64,000 nt of DNA from Verrucomicrobiota bacterium JB024 (GCA_030673825.1 JAUTCS010000088.1:62001-126000), one strand, 5' to 3'; positions 8,148 through 20,057 are shown, numbered from the stretch's first letter. A program made the numbers and translations. The notes: generated by a model not told the origin, from the sequence alone.

Positions 8148-11100
8148 TCACTCCTTTGAGCCAGCTCCGCTCTGCCAGATAAAGTTAGCCATGCTACCGG
8201 CAAAGCCGTCCGCTTTTTCCGGAGAAACGGCGCCGATGTAGGGGGTCGAATGCGACCTCACGATCTCCGGCGGCACATTGGCTGTGCCGGCAGGCTTACC
8301 GTCAATCTCCAGCGATAGAGACTCCAGATCGTAGCTGAGCCGGACATGATGCCAGCGGCCCGCCGTTAACCGATCCGTTGAAAGCACCCGATACGGATCA
8401 TCGCGGGTCACGTCGCGCTCGACCTTGATCCTGCCGTCGGGGAGCACGATCATTTGCAGCGGGCCCTTGTTTCCGCCGATATCCGTGTCGCTGACGATCC
8501 GCTGGGTTCTGCCCAGCTCGTCGAGCTTGATATCGAAATCCAGGGTGTAGGAACCGGCCAGCCCACTGCGCGAGCGGATGGACAAGCGGCTCGTCCGGGT
8601 GAAATGCAGCACCGGACGCTCCAGCTCCTCATCGATCACCCACTGCGAATCCTCCGCGCCGGGGCCGACCCATTTTTTCGCGGGCCGGTCCATGACACCG
8701 GAGCGCCACCCCCACCCCGTCGACATGTAACTGCCGCTGCCGCCGACCAGCCAGCCGATGCCCTCGTCCATGGGGAAATCCACACTCATCAAGCGCCAGA
8801 CGGGCAGCTCCACCTCCCGAATCTGCTCTGGCGCATAAGGCTGATGAGGCGCGAGCGTGTGTTTCGGGAATGCCTTTTCATAGCCGCTGACGTCCTGTGT
8901 AATCTCCATCACGCTGGTCGCCGCCAACTCGTCGTAAGGCTTCCCGGTCTGGACGACTTGCACCACCTTACGTTGCTCCCGGGCGCTTTCATCCGCACGA
9001 ACCCACACATAGGGGCGGGAGAAGAAAACCGAACCGTCGGCCAGTTGCCCGGAAAGCGAGAGCACGCGGTAAGGTTCGTTGGACTGCACAGCCGGTAAGA
9101 CGACGCTGCCTGCCACGTGTTTGCCCATGGGCTCCGGCATGCGGTTGAGGACATGACCATCCTCCATCAGACGCACGCGCAGCGAGGTGTCCGCCTGCTG
9201 ACCGGGCAAGATCACATCACCGGCAAACAAACTCGGCAAAGGGATCGTGTGCTCATCGCCGTCCGCCAGTTCGCTCGAAACGACTTCGACCGTGGTCCCG
9301 GTGATGTCCCCTGTCGTAAACGCCAGTACCGCCGCCGGTGTATCCCGCCGCACGGCTACGGCTTTTTTCACGGCGATGGGGACGGTTATCTCGTCGCCCT
9401 GTCCCTCCGTCACGGAATCCTTCCAGGCCTGGGCGGAGCCATCGCTGCCGACGGCAGCAGACTTCGCGAGCGTGACGGCGGGATCCTGGGAAGTGTGATA
9501 GAGCCAGCGCCAGTGCGCGAGGCCCTTGAGCCGCAAGCTCACCGTTTCGTCCAGCCCCCAGTTATCCAGTCCCAGATAAAGATCATCGCCGCCGTCCGCC
9601 TCCCGGATATCTTCCAGAACCAGCACACCATCCATGACCTGCATCTGGGCCACAGGAGAAGCAGCCTCGACGTCATAGGACAGCCTGACAGGCGGCGTCG
9701 CCACCCCCGACAGGTCCAACGGCTCCACCTTTATCTCGACCTCCGGCGCGGCGACTTTATCCAGCGCGATCGTCAGCGGGCGATTCGTCCGGATGCGGCC
9801 GACACGCACGTTGACAGGAGGCAAGCGCTTCTGCACACCCTGCGCATCCACGATAACCGGCGAAAGCGCCACGGGGATGTCTGCGTCCAGATCAGGGGCG
9901 TACTCCACAGCCACGACCTCGGGCGCCTCGCCCACGACACCGCTCAAGCTAACAGCCTGACGCCACCGCACCTGGCCCGCGCTATCCTCCAGCCGCACCT
10001 CACCGCTCCAGGCCTCCTCATCAGCACCGTATCCAGGAAGCACTACAAATTGCATTTCAAAGCGATCCCCGAGCAAGAGTTCCGGATGGTAGGCCACTAC
10101 GACTTGCGCGGCCTCATTGACGGATGCTTCCTGCGCGTAAAGACTGCGGTAGTAGCGGATAATTTCCTGGTACCCATAGGGAGAGGCCCACGAGGGATAG
10201 GAAGCGGTTTCGCTGAGGTCGTTCCAGGTGACCAGCACCATCTCCGTCAAGCCCTGCGTCAGCCCGGCGTTGAGGCTATCGAGCAGCGTACGCATGCCGC
10301 GGTAGGGGACGTAATCCTGCGTAAAGATCCGCTGCCCGTTGTCATAGCCCGCGCGGATGGTGCCGACGACCTCGAACTCGTCACCGGCCTTGGCCGCGTT
10401 TCTCTGGCTGCTGGCAATGCCTTCGGGATCCAGGTCCACCGACCAGGAGTTGACCCCGTCAAAAGCCTCGTAGGACAAGCCCACCGGAAAGTCTCTCGTC
10501 GTGGTGGGCACCCAGAAAAACGTTAATCCCTCGCTGGCCAGTTCCTGACGCAGCCGGGAAAAATCCTCGTAGTACGGAAGGTATCCCCATGACGAAATCA
10601 AGGGCTTGCCGTGGCTGCGAGCGATACGGGGATTGTCACCGTAGCGGACGAGATAATCCTTTACCGCCACCTTCAAATCCTCATAGGTCGGATAAAAGCC
10701 GCTTGCGGCCACCTGCGGCTTGATTTCGAAATCCGGATCCACCCCCATCCGGTCCAAAGCGTCAATCCAGCGCTCCGCCGCCGCGAAGGTGGGCCATACC
10801 TCGAAACCATCGAGCCCGTAAGCCTGCGCCTGCCGGACTTCTGCGGCGCGTGTCTCGTCGCTCTGCCCCTGATAACGAAGCAGGGGAAAGGTATCGGTGC
10901 CGGGAATCTGGGAGGCACCCCGCGGATAAACCGGACCGAAAACCTCCATGTAGTTGCCCCAGAAGCGAACGGTCTGCGGGGCCGCCGTGCCATTATCGAC
11001 CACAGTCGCCTCAGCGTTTCCCTGCGGCTTGTTACCCGCCGGAGAGCTGGCTTCATCCGGTTTCTGAGTGCAGGAGCTCACCCCACCAAGGCTGGCAGCC

Positions 11101-11174
11101 AATAATGCCACAGCCAGCAGGCAAGGCCTCACGGAGCCCGCTCGATGATTCGGTGAAAAAAGGACGTGCTTCAT
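8148..11174 (-). CDS. GH71-like glycoside hydrolase lipoprotein with C-terminal LamG domain
   Basis: A 1008-residue protein. The N-terminus is a lipoprotein signal peptide (hydrophobic CLLAVALLAASLGGVSSC, lipid-carrying Cys about residue 35). Residues about 60-350 resemble GH71 (alpha-1,3-glucanase) domains: FPLLRYQGQSDE, YGLDGFEVWP, KPLISSWGYLPYY, FFWVPTT and VTWNDLSETASYPSW. The middle is a chain of beta-sandwich-like segments; the last about 170 residues look like a concanavalin/LamG fold (YTLDFDIKLDELG, WHHVRLSYD, LSLEIDGKPAG). It probably cuts or binds a polysaccharide at the cell surface or in the periplasm. The start lies one base after the pseudopilin stop, so the two are likely translationally coupled. 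Exact glycan specificity is unknown; GH71 assignment is by motif only. Confidence 0.75.
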   Translation of the reverse strand: MKHVLFSPNHRAGSVRPCLLAVALLAASLGGVSSCTQKPDEASSPAGNKPQGNAEATVVDNGTAAPQTVRFWGNYMEVFGPVYPRGASQIPGTDTFPLLRYQGQSDETRAAEVRQAQAYGLDGFEVWPTFAAAERWIDALDRMGVDPDFEIKPQVAASGFYPTYEDLKVAVKDYLVRYGDNPRIARSHGKPLISSWGYLPYYEDFSRLRQELASEGLTFFWVPTTTRDFPVGLSYEAFDGVNSWSVDLDPEGIASSQRNAAKAGDEFEVVGTIRAGYDNGQRIFTQDYVPYRGMRTLLDSLNAGLTQGLTEMVLVTWNDLSETASYPSWASPYGYQEIIRYYRSLYAQEASVNEAAQVVVAYHPELLLGDRFEMQFVVLPGYGADEEAWSGEVRLEDSAGQVRWRQAVSLSGVVGEAPEVVAVEYAPDLDADIPVALSPVIVDAQGVQKRLPPVNVRVGRIRTNRPLTIALDKVAAPEVEIKVEPLDLSGVATPPVRLSYDVEAASPVAQMQVMDGVLVLEDIREADGGDDLYLGLDNWGLDETVSLRLKGLAHWRWLYHTSQDPAVTLAKSAAVGSDGSAQAWKDSVTEGQGDEITVPIAVKKAVAVRRDTPAAVLAFTTGDITGTTVEVVSSELADGDEHTIPLPSLFAGDVILPGQQADTSLRVRLMEDGHVLNRMPEPMGKHVAGSVVLPAVQSNEPYRVLSLSGQLADGSVFFSRPYVWVRADESAREQRKVVQVVQTGKPYDELAATSVMEITQDVSGYEKAFPKHTLAPHQPYAPEQIREVELPVWRLMSVDFPMDEGIGWLVGGSGSYMSTGWGWRSGVMDRPAKKWVGPGAEDSQWVIDEELERPVLHFTRTSRLSIRSRSGLAGSYTLDFDIKLDELGRTQRIVSDTDIGGNKGPLQMIVLPDGRIKVERDVTRDDPYRVLSTDRLTAGRWHHVRLSYDLESLSLEIDGKPAGTANVPPEIVRSHSTPYIGAVSPEKADGFAGSMANFIWQSGAGSKE

Positions 11175-11175
11175 T

Positions 11176-11892
11176 TCAATAGAGTCTGCCGTTTGAGTCC
11201 GAGTAGTTCCGGTCCTCGACCTCATCTTCGCGCAGCGATTCCACATGCCCGTCCACGAACAGGAAATTCGCCCGGTCCTGATGCCAGTAGCCGACAAAGC
11301 CTCCGTTCTCCTCCGAATGCAGCTGGGCCAGCGTGAATACCCCTGCCCTACCCGCCGGGTAAGGAATACCCTCGCACAGCAGCAGGGTGTCTGCGGGTTC
11401 CGGCACGGCACTCAGGTAAACTGTCGACTGGTTGGGTAAGTTCATCAGGGGCAGCAGCCGGGCGTTACCGGCATACGAGGAGGGCGAGCCGTTGGCCACG
11501 CGGACATTTAGGCCGCCACAGGCCTCCTCAAAGGCCGGACAGTAGAACTCGTCAAGATTGTGTCCGTAATAGACGGGTACCAGGTCTTCTCCCCCCAGGT
11601 AGGGAGCGATCGCGTTTTGCCAGTTCTCATTGTCTCCGGGCGCCTGGAGGATCGGCAAAACCTGAGCATGATCCTGAGTGTAGAGCAAGAACCCCACCGC
11701 CAGTTGACGCAAATGCTGCTGGCACTTCGTGCTGCCAGCGAGCTTTCTGGTGTGTCCCATCCCCACGAACAGCAGGGTCGACAAAATGGCGATCACGGCG
11801 AGCGCAGCCAGGACCTCAATCAAGGAGAACCCATCCGGGCGAACACGCCACCGACAGGCACCCCTTGAAACTGCGAGGTGGGATATCATCAA
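11176..11892 (-). CDS. Prepilin-type pseudopilin (DUF1559-like, H-X9-DG)
   Basis: A 238-residue protein with a class III prepilin signal: a basic leader, cleavage at G-F in DGFSLIEVLAALAVIAIL, Glu at +5, then one transmembrane helix. The body has QHLRQLAVGFLLYTQDH, and the C-terminus has the H-X9-DG signature (H, nine residues, then DGHVESL). Proteins like this are very numerous in Verrucomicrobiota, Lentisphaerota and Planctomycetota and are often coded beside glycan-degrading enzymes; they are thought to be secreted type-II/IV pilus-like components, with no settled role. It sits between the PEP-CTERM gene and the GH71-like gene in one operon. Confidence 0.9.
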   Translation of the reverse strand: MMISHLAVSRGACRWRVRPDGFSLIEVLAALAVIAILSTLLFVGMGHTRKLAGSTKCQQHLRQLAVGFLLYTQDHAQVLPILQAPGDNENWQNAIAPYLGGEDLVPVYYGHNLDEFYCPAFEEACGGLNVRVANGSPSSYAGNARLLPLMNLPNQSTVYLSAVPEPADTLLLCEGIPYPAGRAGVFTLAQLHSEENGGFVGYWHQDRANFLFVDGHVESLREDEVEDRNYSDSNGRLY

Positions 11893-11924
11893 CGATGTGG
11901 GGTAAGCAGGATCGTGTCGCGGAC

Positions 11925-12800
11925 TTAGTTACAGGCGCGGGTGGACACCTTTTTCCGAATCTTCCAAAGAGACATGACCAACAGGACAGCCAACCCCATC
12001 GAGAACGACATACCGGAAACTTCCGGAACCACCGTAATCGTCAGCTCGGGACGGAAAACCGCAGTGGGCGCTTCGGACGTCGAGAATATCACGACATTTC
12101 CCAAGGTCTCCTCATCCCCCACCCGCAAAAGCAATCCCGCATTAGACGACGGATCGGTAATCCAGGACTGAACCAGCGTCACCGGCAGGGAGATATTGTA
12201 GTAACTATCGGTCCCGTCCAGAACCGTAAAGCTGTCGATAAAGGTCGAGCCATAACCATCCCCGGGATTCCCCAAGCCTTCGCCCCCGTCCCACTGGACA
12301 CGATTGGGTGCGCTGTCATTGCCATCCGTGCCCGTGGCCAGACTCTTCCACGCCGCCGCACCGACCTCGATGGCACCACCCATGCCACTGCCCTGGATCC
12401 AGGCCGCATTGGAAGCATCAACCGCGTAGACCAGCACTTCGACGTCCTGCGTCTGCGCAGCAGGACTGCCGATGCGCAGCGTCAGGGTGACCGAGCTGAT
12501 ATTGGCGGCATCCCCTGAAGTCAGAACAGAATCCAGGTCCGAAAAGCGGATCAGCGACCGCGCCAGCTGGCCATTCGTATGCATACCGACAAAGGCATTA
12601 CTCTGGCCGCCGTAGTTGACGTTCTTGAGGGTCGTCCCCGTCAGGTAGGTGTCGGAAGTCCCGGTGTACGCATCGCCCCCGGAAGTCGGAGCAAAGCCCT
12701 GTTGAAAAGAATAGTCAACTTGACCAGAGGACAGATGAGGCAGCGACAAGCAAGCCACGAACAAAAGGAGCAGAGGGGATAGGGACAGGTTTTTATTCAT
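11925..12800 (-). CDS. PEP-CTERM anchored DNRLRE-domain protein
   Basis: About 291 residues: a signal peptide (NMNKNL then LSPLLLLFVACLSLP), a beta-sandwich domain with the DNRLRE/CBM96-like pattern (sequence about TYLTGTTLKNVNYGG, LARSLIRFSDLDS and SVTLTLRIG), and a C-terminal sorting tail VVPEVSG, hydrophobic helix, then WKIRKK. PEP-CTERM tails direct proteins to exosortase-dependent cell-surface processing. It leads the minus-strand operon with the pseudopilin, GH71-like and sulfatase genes, so a glycan-binding or matrix role is plausible. The start is uncertain: ATG at 12800 or 12809, neither with a clear ribosome site. Confidence 0.82.
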   Translation of the reverse strand: MNKNLSLSPLLLLFVACLSLPHLSSGQVDYSFQQGFAPTSGGDAYTGTSDTYLTGTTLKNVNYGGQSNAFVGMHTNGQLARSLIRFSDLDSVLTSGDAANISSVTLTLRIGSPAAQTQDVEVLVYAVDASNAAWIQGSGMGGAIEVGAAAWKSLATGTDGNDSAPNRVQWDGGEGLGNPGDGYGSTFIDSFTVLDGTDSYYNISLPVTLVQSWITDPSSNAGLLLRVGDEETLGNVVIFSTSEAPTAVFRPELTITVVPEVSGMSFSMGLAVLLVMSLWKIRKKVSTRACN

Positions 12801-12803
12801 ATT

Positions 12804-12944
12804 GAACATGTGTAATTTTTTAATTAAACTGTCAATATATTTGTGAGTCATGAAACCAAACAAACCTGTAAGTATATTAAAATATAGGCCTTTACATACT
12901 CAATAAAATCAGATAAAACCTTAAACGTAAGAATAAACATGTTC
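12804..12944. promoter_or_regulatory. Divergent promoter region with inverted GAACATGTKTA sites
   Basis: Two near-identical 11-base elements lie in opposite orientation at the two ends of this AT-rich space. GAACATGTGTA is at 12804-12814 beside the PEP-CTERM start, and its reverse-complement form TAAACATGTTC is at 12934-12944, two bases before the LacI-family start. Each contains the palindrome ACATGT. Their placement at both start codons fits control of the operon and autoregulation by the LacI-type protein. Binding itself is inferred. Confidence 0.42.
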
Positions 12945-12945
12945 C

Positions 12946-13983
12946 ATGATTTCGATAAGAGCATTAGCAGATGAGGTCGGGTATTCGTTTTCGACCGTCT
13001 CCCGCGCCCTGAAAGACGATCCGGCGATCAAGGCATCCACCCGCGATAAAATCCATGAAGCGGCCAATCGCCTGGGCTACCGTCCCAACGCGCTTGTCCG
13101 GGGAGTTACTGGGCGCCACAGCTGCATGATCGCGATGATTATCAGCAGCCTGAACAACGGTGGACTGGCACGCCAGGTCTCCCATACATCTGACTTTTTG
13201 AGGGCCAAAGGCTACCCGCTCATTATCCTCAACTCCGATAACGATCCGGTCCAGGAACGGGATTGCTTCCATCTGGCCGTCGATTATCGGGTAGCCGGGG
13301 TCATCCTGAATGGCGCGGTCCTGGACTCCTCAGCCAGTCACTTTGCGCAGTTGATCAATTCCAACATCCCGTTCGTCATCACCAAGGAATACTCCCCCCA
13401 ACTGAACGTCCCCCACGTCTATCGACATGACCGGGAAGCGATCGAGCAAGTCGTCGCCGAAGCGGTTGCCCTCGGGCACCGCCACTTCGCGCATATCGCC
13501 GGCCCCAAGGAGAGCCTGAAGAACAGCGTACGCTTGCAGGCCTACCGCATGGCCTTGAGCAAGATGGGGTTTCCCCTCAGCGAAGATGCCATCTACACCT
13601 CCGAATGGTCTTCGGAATCCGCCGAGCATGCGACTCTCAGGCTCTTGGGCGAAAAACCGCAGACCACTTTTATTTTCGCCGCCAACGATGTGGTCGCCGC
13701 CGGCGTCTACCGGGCCTGCTACAGGACCCACCGACGCATACCGGATGACATTTCCGTCCTGGGCTCGGGCAACCAGGATATCGGAAAATCGCTCTACCCT
13801 TCCCTATGCACGCTCGATCCCAAGCTGAAGGAGATAGCCATCGCCAGCTGTAACCTGCTTTTCGAGATGATCAACCAACCCTCGTTCAGCTACGCCAACA
13901 GTGATCCCTCTTCGGTCACGATCCCCGGTGCCTATCTTCCCCGTCAGAGCATCGGACCCGTGAAGGCTGCACAGACGGTGTGA
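12946..13983 (+). CDS. LacI family transcriptional regulator
   Basis: A 345-residue repressor-type regulator. The N-terminal helix-turn-helix and hinge are clear (RALADEVGYSFSTVSRALKD, then AANRLGYRPNALVRG), followed by a periplasmic-binding-protein-like sensor domain (about residues 60-335) with SDNDPVQERDCF and AANDVVAAGVYRA. It should bind a sugar-related ligand and control the divergent polysaccharide operon and perhaps itself. ATG at 12946 is immediately before the DNA-binding domain. The 3' end faces the nuo operon tail across 92 bases. Confidence 0.95.
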   Translation: MISIRALADEVGYSFSTVSRALKDDPAIKASTRDKIHEAANRLGYRPNALVRGVTGRHSCMIAMIISSLNNGGLARQVSHTSDFLRAKGYPLIILNSDNDPVQERDCFHLAVDYRVAGVILNGAVLDSSASHFAQLINSNIPFVITKEYSPQLNVPHVYRHDREAIEQVVAEAVALGHRHFAHIAGPKESLKNSVRLQAYRMALSKMGFPLSEDAIYTSEWSSESAEHATLRLLGEKPQTTFIFAANDVVAAGVYRACYRTHRRIPDDISVLGSGNQDIGKSLYPSLCTLDPKLKEIAIASCNLLFEMINQPSFSYANSDPSSVTIPGAYLPRQSIGPVKAAQTV

Positions 13984-14011
13984 GAACCTGCCGGTTGCTG
14001 ATCACGGATAG

Positions 14012-14031
14012 CGCCGCCCCGGAGCGCGGCG
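14012..14031. terminator. GC-rich hairpin between convergent lacI-type gene and nuoN
   Basis: CGCCGC at 14012-14017 pairs with GCGGCG at 14026-14031. It lies in the 92 bases between two convergent genes but has no T-run on either side, so it is at best a weak or factor-assisted terminator. Confidence 0.3.
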
Positions 14032-14075
14032 GGCTTCCATTCCCGGTCGAGTGATGAGAGAACGGCGAAGCCGCT

Positions 14076-15598
14076 CTAGAAACCTCCCCCGAAACCGCCC
14101 TGGTAGATGCCCAGCAGCACAGTGATGATGGCCAGCGCGGCCATGGCGACCTTGTGCGGGAGGCAGACCTTGATCGGGGCGAGCTGCTCTTCCTTGCCCT
14201 CGGGCCAGGTCTGTTCCTGGAAGAAGGCTTCGCGCATCCAGCCAAAGTAGTAGTAGATGGAGATCACTACACCGAGGATGGCCACACCGAGGAGCAGGTA
14301 GAGGTTCGCCTGGAAGGCGACCACAAAGAGGAAGACTTTCCCGATGAAACCGGCCAGCGGCGGAATCCCCGCGAGCGAGCCCAGCCCGATAGCAAGCACT
14401 CCCGCCAGGAACGGCTGACGGCGGGCGAGGTTCACGTAGTGATCGACCTCCTGGTTTTCGTCATCCGGACCAGCGAGGTGGGACATCACCCCGAAGACCG
14501 TGAAGGAGCCGAACAGGTAGGTAAAGAGGTAGAAAATCACGGCCCAGGCGGCCAGCTCGACACCCTGGATGAGCGCGACGATGCCCAGCAGCAGGTAGCC
14601 GGCGTGGGCGATCCCGGAGAGGCCCATGACGCGTTTGACGTTGCGCTGGCCCAGCGCCGTGAGATTACCGAAGAGGATCGTCACCACGGTGATGGCCGAC
14701 AGGAGCGGCACGGTCAGCGAGGCCATCGGCCCGAAGGGCCCGGTCACGAGGTTGATCAGGACGATGAAGCCCGCTGCCTTGGAAGAAACGGCGAGGAAGG
14801 CCGTCACCGGCGTGGGCGCGCCCTGGTACACGTCGGGGATCCAGATCTGGAAGGGAACGGCACCGATCTTGAAGCACACGCCACACAGCACGAGGACCAT
14901 CCCGACCTTGGCCAGGACATTGTTTGGGTTGGCGGCAAGGAACTGCTCCAGCGCGAGGAAATTGAGGGAGTCGCCCGAGTGCACGGGTAGGCTCGGGTCG
15001 CCCGCCGCCCCGTAGAGCAGCACGATGCCGAAGAGCAGGATGGCCGTGCTCGTGCCACCGAGCACGAGGTATTTCAGGCCGCCTTCGAGGGAGAAGATGC
15101 TGTTGCGGCCGTAGCTGACGAGGATGTAGAAGCCGATCGTGACCGTTTCCAGGGCGACGAAGAGCATGACGAAGTTCGAGCTCTGGCCCAGCAGCATGAG
15201 GGCCGCCGTCACGATCAGCGTCAGGCAGTAGAACTCCATCCGCGGCAGGTCTTGCTTGCGCAGGTAGAGCATGCCCAACCAACACACCAGGATCGAGGCT
15301 AGCAGGAAAAACAGCCGCATCACTTCGGAGAGCGTGGTCGGCAGGATCATTCCGCTAAAAAGCAGCCCGCTGTCGGCGGGATCGCAGGTGCCGAGCTTGC
15401 CCAGCAGGACGGCGAAGATCACGACCTGCCCCGCGATGGCCGCAAAGGGCACGGCCCGTGCGCGCAGGCGACCGGCAAAGAGGTCGATCAGCAGAACGAG
15501 CACGGCCAGCAGGGCCAGCGCGATTTCCGGCCAGAGGGCGCACCACTGGTTGGTGGAGACGTATTGCTCCGAGAGCTGGGTCAGAAGTTCAGAATGGT

Positions 15599-15602
<4 letters not shown>
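14076..15602 (-). CDS. nuoN: NADH-quinone oxidoreductase subunit N
   Basis: A 508-residue antiporter-like membrane subunit of complex I, last gene of the nuo operon. Around fourteen hydrophobic helices are visible, with the proton-translocating segment around ALETVTIGFYILVSYGRN and the conserved loop FKIGAVPFQIWIPDVYQGAP, in which the lysine and tryptophan are family hallmarks. With NuoL and NuoM it pumps protons or sodium ions as electrons pass from NADH to quinone. Its ATG overlaps the end of nuoM by four bases, so translation is coupled. Confidence 0.97.
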
Positions 15603-17184
<1,582 letters not shown>

Positions 17185-17188
<4 letters not shown>

Positions 17189-19122
17189 CGTAGCAATCCC
17201 AGAGCAAAGGCGCCAAAGAGAAGGACGCCGGCGATAAACCAATAAACATAACCGTGAATGCTGCCCACGTGGAGCGAGCGTGAAACCATCCCGACCAGCC
17301 CGGCGACCGCACCGGAACCGCGCACGACCAGCCCGCCGATGACGGCGGTGTCGATGAACGCCATAAAGTCGGCGATACGCCGCTGGATGTGGGAGACGTA
17401 GAAGTCGTAAATGTCGTCAAACCAGCCGTGGCGCTCGAACACATGGTAGAGGCCGGGGGCCTTGACCTGAAGCCGGTCCTGCGCCGGGCCGCGCCCGTAG
17501 AAGAAGAAGGTGAAGAGGAAGCCGCCGATGATGCAGCCCCAGCTCAGGTACTCGACCCAGTGCGCGCCCGACTCCTCAAAGAGGTGGTGGGCCGCTTCCC
17601 AGCCGCCGGCGGCGTGCGAGTAGCCGTCGATCATGAACTGCGCCACATCAGCGGGGACGAGGGCGTTCATCACGCCGTCGGCCCAGCCCCAGTGGTACAC
17701 GAACCAGCCCGCGCCCAGCGACATGATCCAGCCGAGCACCACGAGCGGCACCGACATCCACGGGCTGCTTTCGTGCGCGTGGGAGGCTTTTTCCGAGTTG
17801 GGCTTGCCGAAGAACACGACGAAGAGCATCCGGCCCATGTACAGGGCGGTCAGCAGCGCGCCCAGCATGGTGAGGCCAAAGGCCCACGCGTAGGCGTCCC
17901 CGTGCCCGGCGGCGAACTTGCCCCAGGCCCCGGCGATAATCGTGTCCTTACTGTAGTAACCGGCCGTGAACGGCACGGCGGAAATCGAGAGCGTGGCGAC
18001 GAAGAACGCCACGAAGGTGACGGGCATCTTCTTCCACAGACCGCCCATCTTGAACATGTCCTGCTCGTGGTGGCAGGCGTGAATGACCGAGCCGGAGCAG
18101 AGGAAGAGCGTGGCCTTGAAGCAGGCGTGCATGGCCATGTGCATGATGGCCAGCCCCGGGAAGCCCAGCCCAATGGCCGTGGCCATGTAGCCCAGGTGCG
18201 CCAGCGTCGAGTACGCGAGGGTCTTCTTGATGTCGTTCTGACCCAGGGCGCAGAAACCGGCGAAAACCGTCATGATCGCGCCCGACCACAGGATCCACTC
18301 CAGCGCGAAGGGCGTGAGCAGGAAGAACACCCGCACCATGAAATAGATACCGGCGGCCACCATGGTAGCGGCGTGGATGAGGGCCGAGACCGGAGTCGGG
18401 CCCGCCATGGCATCCGTCAGCCACACTTGCAGGGGGAACTGGGCGCTCTTGCCGATAAAGCCGCACATCAGGCACAGGCCGATGCCGGTCACGGTCTTGC
18501 TCGGGTCGGCCTTGATGATCGCGGTGATGGCCGAGATATCCGCCGTGCCGTAGTAGTGGTAGGCCCAGGCGATGCCGACGAGGAAACCGAAGTCACCGAT
18601 GCGGTTGACGATGAAAGCCTTTTTCGAGGCGGCGGCGGCGAAGTCCTTGTCCCAGTAGTGGGCGATCAGCATGTACGAGCTGAAGCCGACCAGCTCCCAG
18701 AAGACGAAGACCATGAACAGGTTGTCCGCGAGCACGATGCCGAGCATCGAGAACATGAAGATGGACAGCCCGCCGAAGAAGCGGCCCTTGTCCCGGTCGT
18801 CGTCCATGTAGCCCACGCTGAAGACGTGGATCCAGAACCCGACGAAGGCCACCACGGCCAGCATCGTGGCCGCCTCGTGGTTGAAGAGGAAGCCCAGGTC
18901 AAAAGAATAGTCCTGTCCCAGTTGCAGCCAGGTCAGCGAGCCAGTGATGGTCTGCCCGTCCCACTTGAGCAGGAAGACGAAGCTGAGCACCATGATGACG
19001 GCGGCCGCCACCACGGACACCGCCGAGGCCCAGTAGCCCCCGCGCCGCAAAAACAGGCAGATGATCGCCGCCGAAGCCAGCGGCGTGAGCAGAATGATCG
19101 CAAGCAGTTCCAAAGGGTTCAT
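17185..19122 (-). CDS. nuoL: NADH-quinone oxidoreductase subunit L
   Basis: A 645-residue subunit, the most distal antiporter-like pump of complex I. Typical segments are FMVFVFWELVGFSSYMLI (with the pumping glutamate), KSAQFPLQVWLTDAMAGPTP, SALIHAATMVAAGIY and the KTLAYSTLAHLGYM stretch. The C-terminal third contains the long lateral helix region and a final transmembrane anchor. The stop overlaps the start of nuoM by four bases, and the start abuts nuoK. Confidence 0.97.
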
Positions 19123-19430
19123 CAGTTGCTGAGGGCGTTGAGTTCCTCGACCTGGACGGTCCGGCGTTTACGGTACAGGGCGACGATGATGGCCAGCCCG
19201 ACCGCGACTTCCGCCGCGGCCACCGTGATGATGAAAAAGACGAAGAGGTTGCCGTCCATCGTGCGGTTAAACCGCGAGAAGGCCACCAGCGCCAGATTGA
19301 CGGCATTGAGCATCAGCTCCATGCACATATAAATGACCAGCGTGTTGCGACGCAGCAGCACCCCGAAAAACCCGAGGGCGAACAGCAGTCCCGCCACGAA
19401 AAGGTACGCGTTCAGACCGACTGTGCTCAT
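19122..19430 (-). CDS. nuoK: NADH-quinone oxidoreductase subunit K
   Basis: A 102-residue protein with three hydrophobic helices, standard NuoK size. The central [17 protein letters not shown] carries the conserved glutamate that takes part in the proton path; the second conserved glutamate is in the [12 protein letters not shown] helix. It lies between nuoJ and nuoL with overlaps on both sides, as in most nuo operons. Confidence 0.97.
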   Translation of the reverse strand: MSTVGLNAYLFVAGLLFALGFFGVLLRRNTLVIYMCMELMLNAVNLALVAFSRFNRTMDGNLFVFFIITVAAAEVAVGLAIIVALYRKRRTVQVEELNALSN

Positions 19431-20017
19431 GACTGGCTAACCTCCGATTCGCGAATTTCCTGAGCCGAGGGCTTGCCCGCCTCGTTGCTGCCGGTGAGGC
19501 GCTTGCTCAGCACGATGACGCCGACCATCGCCACGAGCAGCAGAAAGCCCGCGACCTGGAACGGCAGCATGTATTTGGTGAAAAGTCCGTAGCCGAAGGC
19601 CCGCGAGGCCGTGGCGTACTCCATCGGGTTGGCCCCGCCGGGGACCTGCGGCACCGCCGCCATCGTCGCGGCGGTCGCGTCATGGCCGGTCAGGAAGAGG
19701 TATCCCATTCCGAAGGCCAGCAGCAGCACGGCCACCGAGGCGGCGACCACCGTGACCACATCCGGACGCACGCGGCTGGAGCGCTCGACATCGAGCAGCA
19801 TGATGATGAACAAAAACAGCACCATGACCGCCCCGGCGTACACCAGCACCTGGAGAATCGCCAAAAAGAAGGCGTCCAGCAGCAGGAACAAAGCGGCCGT
19901 GCCCACGAAGCTCACGATCATGAAGACGGCGCTGTTGACCGCATTCGGGCAGAGCACCACCAGAAGGGCGGTCAGCACCGTCAGCGCGGAAAAAAGATAA
20001 AAGAAAAAGTCATGCAT
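19427..20017 (-). CDS. nuoJ: NADH-quinone oxidoreductase subunit J
   Basis: A 196-residue complex I membrane subunit with five predicted helices; [21 protein letters not shown] is the NuoJ signature that includes the pi-bulge helix involved in coupling. It overlaps nuoK by four bases (ATGA). Upstream, 110 bases separate it from nuoI, the widest gap inside this operon, and that gap contains a stable hairpin. Confidence 0.96.
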   Translation of the reverse strand: MHDFFFYLFSALTVLTALLVVLCPNAVNSAVFMIVSFVGTAALFLLLDAFFLAILQVLVYAGAVMVLFLFIIMLLDVERSSRVRPDVVTVVAASVAVLLLAFGMGYLFLTGHDATAATMAAVPQVPGGANPMEYATASRAFGYGLFTKYMLPFQVAGFLLLVAMVGVIVLSKRLTGSNEAGKPSAQEIRESEVSQS

Positions 20018-20039
20018 AGCGTAATGCGTCCCCTCTCGC

Positions 20040-20057
20040 CGCCGGGTCGCCCCGGCG
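20040..20057 (-). other. Intercistronic hairpin with GCGA tetraloop, nuoI-nuoJ
   Basis: On the transcript strand CGCCGGG, loop GCGA, CCCGGCG makes a perfect 7-pair stem with a GNRA loop, in the 110-base gap between nuoI and nuoJ. There is no T-run after it, so it is not a standard terminator; mRNA processing or stability control is possible. Confidence 0.4.

Noticed and set aside
17389-19332. Long open frame on the plus strand opposite nuoL
   Set aside because: It is the GC-rich antisense shadow of nuoL with highly biased, Arg/Gly/His-rich composition and no family features.
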